Under the pieces are notes generated by a model. It had not been told where the DNA came from. It ran no database searches and saw only the letters and a list, made by a program, of their open reading frames with translations. Positions 16,313 to 24,620 of a stretch of 64,000 nt of DNA are shown here, piece after piece. The stretch comes from Gammaproteobacteria bacterium (lineage in GTDB: Bacteria; Pseudomonadota; Gammaproteobacteria; Pseudomonadales; Azotimanducaceae): contig JAPPDJ010000157.1 of NCBI GenBank assembly GCA_028824555.1, positions 1 to 64,000 on the forward strand. The letters run 5' to 3'. The first letter of the stretch is position 1. Every line of letters begins with the position of its first letter. The translations under genes were made by a program, and so were the position numbers.

Positions 16313-17443
16313 CTAAGGACAAGTCCGCTTGCGTGAAGGAACCTCGGCAACGCACTCGCGTCTAATGTATGCAGGGTCGCCGTCTTGGACGACGGCGACG
16401 TAGTCGGCGTGCTTTCTCCAAACTCGCGCGACCGTAAACTCTTCGCCGGCTTCCGCGACGCGGATCACCTCGCGTTCCTTGTAGGCTCCGAGCGCGATCT
16501 CCATTTTGGTAGGAGCCTTCCAGTGGACGAGGACCTCGCAGCTAGATGTGAGTCGCACCCGATCCGTCGTGTCGTTTGAGCGGAAGGCTGGCAGGACCCT
16601 GCTGTCATTCAGCGCGAGTGCGGTGTCGACGGCGAAGTCAATGCAGAATCTGGCCTCGTCCCGGGACGGCAAGGGTTGGCCTGTCCGGGGATGTTGATGG
16701 AGGACACCGTCGCTGATCGTTGTGTACGGCGTCACCATGTCGAAACGAGCGAATGCACGCATGTCTACACCGCGTGTGAACAAATCGAAACGCGCATGTA
16801 ACGTGCCCAGGCTCGCCTCCACGCGTTCCTTGAAGCCCTCGGGAACGCCCTGGTACTGCACCACGGTCCTAAGGTCGATGCTGGGATCGCGTTCGGTGCT
16901 GTGAGCCATGTAAACCGTCATGGCCTTCGCGGCGTACGCGACGGCCTTGGTGTAGTTTTCGATGGCAAAGGCACTCTCGGCCTTGTTCAGCCAGTTCCGT
17001 GTCCGCCGATGTCCGATGGAATCAGCGAGAGACAGCGAGGCGAAGTCGACGTCGAACGCCTCCTTGCAGATCTCCCTCAGGAACGTCTCGACGTTGACAA
17101 CGAATGCCTGCGCGTCGTGCTCCGCAACTTCCTGACCCCTGTGCTTGAAGGCGATACGGGTCGTGTTCAGCTTCGTCAGACCGGCCTGATGGCCACCGAT
17201 GTTCGGGAACTGCTCAGCGAGCGCATCTATGAGTTTGGGGAACTGGGCTTGAGCGGGTACCGCGATTCGATACTCCTCGGCCACGATTCGAAGGAGCACC
17301 TCGACGGAATCCTGTAGCAGCGACGTGGCTAGCCCCCATGAGTGCGGTGGCCGCGGACGCTCCAGCACGTCCTTCGCCCTCGCGTATAGGAACTTGGGAA
17401 GCGTCAGCCTGCGAAGCAGTAGCGTGGGGGTCGAGACGGCCAT
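16313..17443 (-). CDS. uncharacterised HEPN-like protein
   Basis: A 376-residue soluble protein I cannot place in a named family. The N-terminal 150 residues are helical, with SLLQDSVEVLLRIVAEEY and NTTRIAFKHRGQE. RIAFKH fits the Rx4-6H motif of HEPN ribonuclease or nucleotidyltransferase-partner domains. The following helices (NWLNKAESAFAIENYTKAVA) resemble TPR-like repeats. The last 60 residues look beta-rich. It neighbours a PD-(D/E)XK-like gene and an Mrr-type gene, suggesting a defence or toxin role, but no partner is translationally coupled. The start at 17443 has no better alternative. Confidence 0.5.
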   Translation of the reverse strand: MAVSTPTLLLRRLTLPKFLYARAKDVLERPRPPHSWGLATSLLQDSVEVLLRIVAEEYRIAVPAQAQFPKLIDALAEQFPNIGGHQAGLTKLNTTRIAFKHRGQEVAEHDAQAFVVNVETFLREICKEAFDVDFASLSLADSIGHRRTRNWLNKAESAFAIENYTKAVAYAAKAMTVYMAHSTERDPSIDLRTVVQYQGVPEGFKERVEASLGTLHARFDLFTRGVDMRAFARFDMVTPYTTISDGVLHQHPRTGQPLPSRDEARFCIDFAVDTALALNDSRVLPAFRSNDTTDRVRLTSSCEVLVHWKAPTKMEIALGAYKEREVIRVAEAGEEFTVARVWRKHADYVAVVQDGDPAYIRRECVAEVPSRKRTCP

Positions 17444-17865
17444 GTTGGGCGGAGCCTAGCACGCGATGGGCGCATCCAATCTGGGACCAGATAGTTCGAC
17501 GTGAACGGCGTTCCGCGAGATAGGCGCCTAGGCACTATGTCGGTCGCTGTAATGCTGCCGCGAATTAGGGCGCTTCAGCCGGTACCTGCTAAGCACGCAG
17601 CGGTGGCCCGTGGCGTACCCTCATCAGGGGGGGCTTCCCGTCCGCTCGGTGCCGGGAAACCCTGGCACTCCCCGACACCCGAATCTAGCGCCTGCGGAGC
17701 GGTGGACCTGCTGCAGCTGATCTCGACCCGTGACCGCGGGACCGAGAGACGGTCGAGAGTGCCTAGACCTCTCCGCCTGGGGACGCCGGAACAGCGAGAC
17801 GGATGCGCCGGGATGCCCGATAATCCGCCGCGAGAGTTCGTAAGAACAGCCGGGCAAGGTTGCGG
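17444..17865. other. intergenic stretch without a recognisable gene
   Basis: Between the divergent HEPN-like and Mrr genes. Positions 17610-17665 (GTCCGCTCGGTGCCGGGAAA) resemble the interior of the subfamily A repeat element, but no terminal repeats are seen. Open frames here look like shadows. Confidence 0.5.
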
Positions 17866-18861
17866 ATGACGATGTGGATGGTCCGGGCGGAGAGCGATGG
17901 CAGTCTCTTCCAGCCCTTCATCGAGAAGGAGGTCGTCGCGATCGGTTGGTGCGACGTGGGCGATCTTTCCGGCTTTGGGTCCAGGGAAGCGCTCTTTGCG
18001 GAGGTTCGCGAACGGTATCCTGGCCGGTCCGCCGGGGCGTACGCGAGCACGGCCGGCATGCTGCACCGCTTCTCGAAGGATGTTGCAAAGGGTGACGGCG
18101 TGGTTAGCTACGACCGCTCGAGGCGCGTCTACGCGGTTGGCAAGATCGCTGGAGAGTACAGTCACGATCTGGGTTTCAACGCTGACTACCCGAACGTCCG
18201 GCGGGTCGAGTGGAAGGCGACGGGGGTCTCGCGGGATGCCCTCGCGACCGCGACGAAAAACTCGCTCGGGTCGACGCTGACGCTATTCCGGCTGCCCGAA
18301 GCGGCGGAGCAGGACATCTGGCGGGCCGCCACTGCACCGGGCGAGGCGTCTCCGGAGGACGAGGGGGAGGCCGACGAGGAGGAGAAGTTGCTCCTCGAGG
18401 ACCTCGAATCGAGGAGCACGGAGTTCATCAAGGATCGAATCGCGGCGCTTGACTGGGAGGCCGCGCAGTCACTGGTGGCCGGGCTGCTGCGCGCGATGGG
18501 CTACAAGGCGCGAATCTCGGCGCGGGGTCCCGACCGCGGCGTGGACATCGTGGCGTCGCGGGACGGATTCGGGTTCGAGAGCCCACGTATCGTCGTGGAG
18601 GTGAAGCAACGCGAGGAGCAAATGGGTGCGCCCCAGATCCGCAGCTTCGTCGGTGGTCGTCACGCGGATGACAAGGGCCTCTACGTGAGCAAAGGCGGAT
18701 TCAGCAAGGAGGCGAGGTACGAAGCGGAACGCGCGAAGGTCCCGGTCACGCTCATGGATCTCGACGATCTGGCCGAAGCGCTGGCCGAGAACTACGAGGC
18801 GCTGGATGCCGAAACGCGCAGACTGGTGCCGCTACGCCGTATCTACTGGCCGGTAGGATGA
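17866..18861 (+). CDS. Mrr-type restriction endonuclease-like protein
   Basis: A 331-residue two-domain protein. The N-terminal 150 residues (MTMWMVRAESDGSLFQPFIE) form a domain I do not firmly identify, of the kind that precedes Mrr nucleases and may recognise DNA. An acidic linker (SPEDEGEADEEEKLLLEDLE) follows. The C-terminus has the Mrr catalytic core: YKARISARGPDRGVDIVASR with the Asp, then VVEVKQR giving ExK, then QIRSFVGGRHADDKGLYVS. Such proteins cut modified or foreign DNA. AAGG lies 7 bases before the ATG at 17866. It stands alone without a methylase, consistent with a modification-dependent enzyme. Confidence 0.8.
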   Translation: MTMWMVRAESDGSLFQPFIEKEVVAIGWCDVGDLSGFGSREALFAEVRERYPGRSAGAYASTAGMLHRFSKDVAKGDGVVSYDRSRRVYAVGKIAGEYSHDLGFNADYPNVRRVEWKATGVSRDALATATKNSLGSTLTLFRLPEAAEQDIWRAATAPGEASPEDEGEADEEEKLLLEDLESRSTEFIKDRIAALDWEAAQSLVAGLLRAMGYKARISARGPDRGVDIVASRDGFGFESPRIVVEVKQREEQMGAPQIRSFVGGRHADDKGLYVSKGGFSKEARYEAERAKVPVTLMDLDDLAEALAENYEALDAETRRLVPLRRIYWPVG

Positions 18862-18931
18862 CGGGCGGGAGATCGCCCCGGCAGCGGGGCTGCAGCACAC
18901 CGCGGAAGCTCGAAGGAATCGCAGACACTCC

Positions 18932-19131
18932 TCCCCGACACAAACGGCGATGGCCTGAGTCGGCCACCCCCGAAAGGCATGAAATGCTTGGCTAGGCGGC
19001 GCCTAGCCAGCAGAATCCGAGGCGGGGGGGACGTGCCTTCTCGCCGACATCCGACGACGGTCGTGACCAGGCCATTGCATCGTATCGGCTGGACGGCCAA
19101 GAAGCCGCCCACAACCGTTTGTGTGTCGGGA
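18932..19131. mobile_element. MITE-like element, complete copy
   Basis: Left end CCCCGACACAAACGG (consensus with a 2-base deletion) and exact right end GTTTGTGTGTCGGGA, 200 bp apart, between the convergent Mrr and DUF429 genes. The interior is diverged from subfamilies A and B. The remaining bases of the 392-bp gap show nothing else. Confidence 0.6.
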
Positions 19132-19253
19132 CCACCGGCCCACCGGTCGCTTCTCGACGTCGTCTTCGGCCCGCGCCCCATTTGCCTCGGCGACGAGCCG
19201 CATGCGGTCTCGGCCCATCCGGGTGACGATCCCTCCCCCTGGCGCGCTCCCAC

Positions 19254-20084
19254 TCACGGCCCGGGCTCTGATCCCGGCACCCCACAGGGGTCGGCAATCC
19301 ACCCTTCGAATCGGTCGATTCGCGGGTTTCCGAAGAGCCGCGCCCGGTTGCGCCACGCCCATGCGGCCTGCACCGCGCAGAGCAGCGCATCCAGGGTGTC
19401 GCCCGTCGGGTCGTCCACCAGTTCGGGATCGTCGCCTGCCACGGTGACGCCATAGCGCGCGGCCAATCTGCCGCTGGTCAGCGCGCGTAGGATCCCGTGC
19501 CGGGCATCGCGTTGCGCGATCGTTTGCTTCTTCGCTCGGTCGTGCTTGTATCCCGCCTTCGTCACCGAGCGTGCAAGCACCCCTGGGTACGCTTCCACCA
19601 CCACGCGAAGCCGATCCCCTTGCTGCAGCCCGGGCACCGCCACGCCGGCTTGCTGCAGCCGGGGCGCGCCCTGGAAGAACATCTTGCCCACCGGCGTGCC
19701 GTACAGCTTCTGCGGGCTGAGGGATCCCGCCAGTACGTCGGTCCGACGCCGGTGCTCCTTCTGCCCGACCCGTTGGCGTTTGCGATACGCGTTCAGCGCC
19801 GCCTCGAATCCCTCCTTTCCTAGCGCCTCCGCGTGCCGCACATAGTCCGGCCACTCCACCGGCCAACCGGTGCCCGCGACGAATCGCCGCGGCATCCCGA
19901 ATGGAAAATCGATACCTGCGATCCAGGGGCCGGGTCGTGCCAGCGCCGCCTCGAACTGCTCGAATGCCGGCCACGCGCTTGCCGACAGCACGCGGAGAAC
20001 GTCACCTTCAAGCCGGCAGTGCCGGCAGGTGATCGGCTTCCTACGGCTTGGCGTGCTCGTGAAGTCGATGCCGTAGACATTCAT
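19254..20084 (-). CDS. DUF429-like protein
   Basis: A 276-residue protein starting MNVYGIDFTSTPSRRKPITC, followed by WIAGIDFPFGMPRR, VVVEAYPG and DTLDALLCAVQAAWAW. The repeated GIDF motifs, the EAYP segment and the acidic C-terminal motif match DUF429, predicted to adopt an RNase H-like fold. Cytoplasmic; activity unknown. The ATG at 20084 has AGAAGGAAGAG upstream; the longer reading frame is rejected on that basis. Degenerate repeat sequence lies upstream at 20155-20205. Confidence 0.7.
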   Translation of the reverse strand: MNVYGIDFTSTPSRRKPITCRHCRLEGDVLRVLSASAWPAFEQFEAALARPGPWIAGIDFPFGMPRRFVAGTGWPVEWPDYVRHAEALGKEGFEAALNAYRKRQRVGQKEHRRRTDVLAGSLSPQKLYGTPVGKMFFQGAPRLQQAGVAVPGLQQGDRLRVVVEAYPGVLARSVTKAGYKHDRAKKQTIAQRDARHGILRALTSGRLAARYGVTVAGDDPELVDDPTGDTLDALLCAVQAAWAWRNRARLFGNPRIDRFEGWIADPCGVPGSEPGP

Positions 20085-20314
20085 GGTGCTCTTCCTTCTC
20101 TCCGGCTCCGCGGCTAGGCATGTTGTCGTGCACGCCGGCTCGCGCCATTGGTGGAACTTCCGGATACACGGGATTTCGTCCAACACCCGCGATGCGATCT
20201 CCCACACTGTCGGGACCGCGTGACGATTCGGGCCCGCTACGAGCCCCCTTAGGGCTAGATCCAGACTGGGCGTTCAGATACTCCAGATAGGCCGCGCTTG
20301 AGCAATGACCCGCC

Positions 20315-21820
20315 TCAGTCAAGCGCCGGAGTGCTCTGCGGCAACCTACGCACGGGAACCAACTGCTCAACCGTAGCGGCCAGGTTCAGGAGCTTCTGCT
20401 CGGCCCAGGCCTCCGCCAGGAACTCGATCGCCACGGGCATGCCATTGGCGCCGAAGCCGGCAGGGACGGAAATCGCTGGGAGACCTGACGCAGCGGCGAG
20501 CTTGCAGTTGAAATGGCCTTGCTCCTCACCGAGTGGAACAGCTTCTTCCGTGGCGGTGGGATAGACGAGCGCGTCGACATCGTGCTCGTGCATGAGCGCG
20601 AGCAGTTGGCCGCGCAGGGCAGCGCCAGCGGCGTGCGCCTCGAGGTAGGCGGCGCGCGATTTGCGCTCGGGGGCGGCAAGGATGTTGGCCCAGTGGCCGG
20701 CGACGATCGGCTCGAGGCGGTCGTGTGCGGCGACGGATTCGAACGACTGCACCGGGAGATTGGCGTGGCGGCGCAGATAGGCCGTCAGGTCATGGATGAT
20801 GTCGTAGTCGTCCACGAGAAACGCGGTGGATCCTCGGCTTTCGGCCTTGAGCTCGGCAAGGTCTGTGATCTCGACTATCGATGCGCCGCCTTCGGCGAGG
20901 GTCGCGAGAACGTGTCGAATGCGCGCGTTTGTCGACTCGTCGTCTTCAAACCAATCATTGAGCACGCCGAGGCGCAGCCTCGTGAGGTCCATGTGGCGGA
21001 GATCTGCAAGATAGCTGACCGGGATCTTGCCGCGCGACTCGGTGGTTTGGGGGTCCGCCGGGTCGTAGCCGACCGTGGCGTCCAGCATGATCGCGAGGTC
21101 GCGCGCGCTGCGTGCCAGCGGACCACCGATGTCGCGTGAGCTCGAAAGCGGGACGATACCGTGCCGGCTGCTCAGACCTTGCGTGCCCCGAAGGCCCACG
21201 AGGTTGTTGTGTGCGGACGGCACACGGATCGAGCCGCAGGTGTCGCTGCCCATCCCCGCGGCACCGAAATTGGCCGCAACACCGGCACCCGTGCCGCCGC
21301 TCGAACCTCCCGCGTGACGGTCGAGCCCGTAGGGGTTTTTCGTCATGCCGAACGCGGAGCCGCGAGTCGTCCAACCGAATGCGAACTCGTGCATTGTTGT
21401 CTTGGCCAGGATGATCGCGCCGGCGTCCTTGAGCTTCGCGACTTGCGTGGCATCGTTCTTCGGCCAGTGACCTTCGATGATCGCCGAGCCGGCGGTGGTC
21501 GGCGCGTCGATGGTCTCGTAATTGTCCTTTACGAGAACGGGAATGCCGTGCAGCAGCGAGCGCGGTCCCGAGCGCTCGCGCTCGTCGTCGAGCGCCTGCG
21601 CCTGGGCACGGGCGTTTTCGTTCATGTGCTGGATGGCGTTCAACGCGGGGCCTTGCTGGTCGTAGGCTTCAATTCGGCGCACATACCAATTGACCAAGTC
21701 CACGGACGATAAGGTGGCGGACGAGAGTTGCTCCTGGAGTTCCTCGATCGAGGCGTCCAACGGGTCGGCGCTCACGGCGACGCTCCAAACAACACAGACA
21801 GTCGACAAGATTCGTTGCAT
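20315..21820 (-). CDS. amidase-signature enzyme, probably exported
   Basis: A 501-residue amidase-signature hydrolase with the Ser-cisSer-Lys triad: Lys in GIPVLVKDNYE, the GGSSGGTGAGVAA loop and Ser in MGSDTCGSIRVPS. The N-terminus, MQRILSTVCVVWSVAVSADP, looks like a cleavable signal peptide, so the enzyme probably acts in the periplasm on an amide or peptide. An earlier ATG at 21841 adds only 7 residues before this signal. The 3' end and downstream flank are partly duplicated at 22729-23070. A subfamily B element lies 64 bases upstream. The substrate cannot be deduced. Confidence 0.85.
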   Translation of the reverse strand: MQRILSTVCVVWSVAVSADPLDASIEELQEQLSSATLSSVDLVNWYVRRIEAYDQQGPALNAIQHMNENARAQAQALDDERERSGPRSLLHGIPVLVKDNYETIDAPTTAGSAIIEGHWPKNDATQVAKLKDAGAIILAKTTMHEFAFGWTTRGSAFGMTKNPYGLDRHAGGSSGGTGAGVAANFGAAGMGSDTCGSIRVPSAHNNLVGLRGTQGLSSRHGIVPLSSSRDIGGPLARSARDLAIMLDATVGYDPADPQTTESRGKIPVSYLADLRHMDLTRLRLGVLNDWFEDDESTNARIRHVLATLAEGGASIVEITDLAELKAESRGSTAFLVDDYDIIHDLTAYLRRHANLPVQSFESVAAHDRLEPIVAGHWANILAAPERKSRAAYLEAHAAGAALRGQLLALMHEHDVDALVYPTATEEAVPLGEEQGHFNCKLAAASGLPAISVPAGFGANGMPVAIEFLAEAWAEQKLLNLAATVEQLVPVRRLPQSTPALD

Positions 21821-21883
21821 TGATCCGCGCTCCTCGGACATCTGACGCTACGGTACCTAGGCGAGCCAAGGGGCATTGACACC

Positions 21884-22098
21884 CTCCGACACACAAGCAT
21901 TTTCGTCCCACACACTCGGAGGCAGTCTCTCACATTGTGGGTCCCGGACAGGCTAGGCGTGCGGGGCAGGACTCGGCATCGGGAAACCGAGCGTTGACAC
22001 CGGTTCCCGCGCGTCGCATTCCCTTCGAGGGCACGCCGGTGTTGACAGCGTAGGCGATTGTCCGCTCCCATGTGGGACGAGATGTTTGTGTGTCGGGA
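21884..22098. mobile_element. MITE-like element, complete copy (subfamily B)
   Basis: Left CTCCGACACACAAGCA and right GTTTGTGTGTCGGGA, 215 bp apart. The right half (GGTTCCCGCGCGTCGCATTC, GTGGGACGAGATG) matches 13223-13315. It separates the divergent amidase and pyridoxamine-oxidase-like genes. No target-site duplication is evident by eye. Confidence 0.7.
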
Positions 22099-22200
22099 CC
22101 GCCGGTCACTTTGCGCGTCGCCCGTACACATTCGCCGCGCAGATGGAAACGCCAACAGCACCGCATCTATGATCACGGGGTCACCGTCGCGGATGGGCAG

Positions 22201-22701
22201 ATGCTTTCAGCAAGGGCACCGGGGAACATCGAGCCGGTAGCCACTCGGCTGCACTTCCCCAACGCGTATGGCGCCCCGAAAGACATCGCCCTGATGCCCT
22301 GGACCACCGCGAATGGCCGGTTGGAGAAGGCATCCCACTATTGGCTCTGGACCGTCGGTCCGGACACCATGCCGATGGCGCGCCCGCTCGACGGCGTCTG
22401 GATTGCCAACGCGCTCTACTTCGGGGGCCATCCGGCCACGCGCTGGCGGCGGAACTTAAGCGCCAACGCGCATGCCAGCGTGCATCTGGACGACGCCGAG
22501 AGCCCCGTCATGCTTGAAGGCGAGGTCGTGGTGGACGGCGCATCCGACGAACTGGCGGACGTTATCGCCGAAAGGACAGACGCGAAATACGGGTGGGGGT
22601 CCGTTGACCAATACCGTGCCGAGGTGTGCGCGTTCATCCCGCATCGGGCGATCGCCTGGACCGGGCTGTTCGAGAACGCGACCCGATTCACGTTTCCTTG
22701 A
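22201..22701 (+). CDS. pyridoxamine 5'-phosphate oxidase-like flavoprotein
   Basis: A 166-residue protein with the split-barrel FMN-binding pattern: HYWLWTVGPDTMPMARPLDG, LYFGGHPATRWRRNLSANAH and VHLDDAESPVMLEGEVVV. These correspond to the beta strands and K/R-rich phosphate site of PNPOx-like enzymes. The family contains FMN or F420-dependent oxidoreductases; the substrate is unknown. The ATG at 22201 is chosen because the earlier in-frame ATG at 22072 lies inside the mobile element. It is followed by the amidase remnant on the other strand. Confidence 0.7.
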   Translation: MLSARAPGNIEPVATRLHFPNAYGAPKDIALMPWTTANGRLEKASHYWLWTVGPDTMPMARPLDGVWIANALYFGGHPATRWRRNLSANAHASVHLDDAESPVMLEGEVVVDGASDELADVIAERTDAKYGWGSVDQYRAEVCAFIPHRAIAWTGLFENATRFTFP

Positions 22702-22728
22702 ACGGGCCAACACCACCGAGCGTACGGC

Positions 22729-23070
22729 GGGACCGCGTGACGATACGGGCCTGATACGGCCCCTCAGGGCTTGGTCCATGCTGGCGTTGGATCCTCCGGA
22801 TAGGCCGCGCTAGGGAACTCGCCCGCCTCGGTCGTGCGCCGGAATGCTCTGCGGCAGCCTTCGCACGGGAACGAGCTGCTCAACCGTTGCGGCCAGGTTT
22901 GGGAGCTTCTGCTCGGCCCAGGCCTCCACGAGGAACTCAATCGCCACGGGCATGCCATTGGCGCCGAAGCCGGCCGGGACCGGAATCGCTCGGAGACCTG
23001 ACGTAGCGGCGAGCTTGCAGGTGAAATGGCCTTGCTCGTCTCCGAGTGGAGCAGCTTCTTCCGTTGCGGA
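22729..23070 (-). pseudogene. duplicated 3' fragment of the amidase gene
   Basis: Closely resembles 20212-20559, covering about the last 75 codons of the amidase (EEAAPLGDEQGHFTCKLAAT, GFGANGMPVAIEFL) and about 110 bp downstream. The frame is open through the copied part and runs 7 residues past the original stop because the stop codon is lost. There is no 5' part: it breaks off where a repeat-element right end begins near 23090. Too short to fold as an amidase. Confidence 0.8.
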
Positions 23071-23089
23071 CTAGGGATGCGCCGCCTTC

Positions 23090-23118
23090 GGTGAGGATCG
23101 TATGTTCGTGTGTCGGAT
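23090..23118 (+). repeat. solo right end of the inverted-repeat element
   Basis: ATGTTCGTGTGTCGGA matches the terminal repeat (right orientation). It directly abuts the amidase fragment. Confidence 0.5.
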
Positions 23119-23192
23119 CCGCCGGCCATCGCCGGCCATTGCTCGTCGATCCGAATGCACCATTGTCCCGCCCGTCTCCGGACTCCCTGCAC

Positions 23193-24620
23193 TTACCAGG
23201 TATCGATGGGGTGCTTCTTGCGTTCCCGCGGAGCCGGCCTGCCGAACATCCCGAGCAGCCGCGACACCCGCTCTCGCGTCTCCCTCGGTGCGATCACGTC
23301 GTCGAAGGCGTTGTGGTCCACCACCGCCGAGTAGCCGTCCCGCCGCCCGATCTCGACGCCGGGCCAGGCGAGTCGCAGCGCCGGCACGCCGCGTGTGGAC
23401 GAGACGCCGCTCATGAGCGCGGCACCGAGGCCCCGGCCTCGGCGCACCTGGACGCTGACGAGGGGCACCGTGCGCTGCTGGTGCGCGATCAGCGGCCGCG
23501 AGTGCCAGCGTGTCAGGCCGGGCTCGACCGACGGGTCCTGACCCTTGAGGTCCCAGTTGGCGACGCACCCGGGCGTGTCGATGAGCGCGAGCATCGGGTA
23601 TTCGTACGTGTTGCAGAGTTCCACGAAGCGCGCGATCTTGGAGGCGGCGTCGTGGTCAATCGCGCCGTCGTCAGTGAGCGGCTGGTTGGCGAGGACCCCG
23701 ACGCTGCGGCCTCCGATGCGCGCGAGGCACGTCAGGAGCGCCGGTGCGAACCGGGGGCGGAGCTCGAAGACGCTGTCCGCGTCCGAGATCGCAGCGACGA
23801 TCTTTCGCATGTCGTACGGCTGGCCCGCATCCGGCGCAAGCGCGTCGAGATCGACATCGGGCGCCACGCCATCGGGCTTGTCGTTGTCGTAATAGGAAAG
23901 GTAGCGCTTCGCGGCGGCAATGGCCGCGGGTTCATCCGCCACCAGGAGGTCGATGCCGCCGCTGCGTTCGTGCATCTCCGAACCTGCCAGTTCATTGGGC
24001 CGCAGGCGCTGCCCGAGCGCGGCTTCCACCATGGGCGGCCCACCCATGCCGATGGAAGAGCCCGGCGTGCTGACGAGGAAGTCCGAGAAGCCGGCGAGGC
24101 TCGCGTGGCCGGCGAACGAGGGCCCCGAGACGATCGCCACCACCGGCGCCCACCCCGACAGTTCCGGCACGCCGTCCAGGAACGAAAAGCGTCCGACTGG
24201 ACCGCTCGTCTCGATGTGGCCCATGCCCGCGCGGGGATGGCGGGCGCGGCTGCCGCCCCCATCCACGAACATGACAACCGGCCAGCGCTGCTCGACCGCC
24301 AGCGCGAACAGGCGGCCGAGCCGGCCCGCGCCGTAGCCGCCGCCGTGGTCTGTGTAATCGGTGGAGGAGGCGATCACCGGCCGTCCGTCCACGGTGCCGA
24401 CGAAATCCACGCCCCCGGCCTCGCCGACCCAGTCCCCGTCGCGCGTTCGCGCCGCGATGCCGCCGTACTCGATGCACGAGTCGGGGTCGAGCAGCAACTC
24501 GATGCGTTCCCGCGCCGTCAGCTTCTCGGTGCCGTGCACGCGCGTGACGATGTCTGGCCGCGCCGCGTCCTTCAGGCGGTCCCGTGCCTTTTGCAGCGCT
24601 GCGATGTCCTCCGGGTCCAT
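23193..24620 (-). CDS. acyl-CoA carboxylase carboxyltransferase subunit (PccB-like)
   Basis: A 475-residue carboxyltransferase of the crotonase-fold AccD/PccB type, which moves CO2 from carboxybiotin to an acyl-CoA. LTARERIELLLDPDS is typical of the N-terminus, VIASSTDYTDHGGGYGAGRL and VVMFVDGGGSRAR come next, and the second half has VGVLANQP and PMLALIDTPGC before GLGAALMSG. Its ATG overlaps the stop of the preceding paralogue by one base (TGATG), so the two are translationally coupled. No biotin carboxylase or biotin carrier gene is nearby. Somewhat shorter than typical PccB (about 510-540). Confidence 0.85.
   Translation of the reverse strand: MDPEDIAALQKARDRLKDAARPDIVTRVHGTEKLTARERIELLLDPDSCIEYGGIAARTRDGDWVGEAGGVDFVGTVDGRPVIASSTDYTDHGGGYGAGRLGRLFALAVEQRWPVVMFVDGGGSRARHPRAGMGHIETSGPVGRFSFLDGVPELSGWAPVVAIVSGPSFAGHASLAGFSDFLVSTPGSSIGMGGPPMVEAALGQRLRPNELAGSEMHERSGGIDLLVADEPAAIAAAKRYLSYYDNDKPDGVAPDVDLDALAPDAGQPYDMRKIVAAISDADSVFELRPRFAPALLTCLARIGGRSVGVLANQPLTDDGAIDHDAASKIARFVELCNTYEYPMLALIDTPGCVANWDLKGQDPSVEPGLTRWHSRPLIAHQQRTVPLVSVQVRRGRGLGAALMSGVSSTRGVPALRLAWPGVEIGRRDGYSAVVDHNAFDDVIAPRETRERVSRLLGMFGRPAPRERKKHPIDTW

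Noticed and set aside
16082-16355. Three overlapping short minus-strand frames
   Set aside because: They span a repeat element; their translations reflect the repeats, not a protein family.
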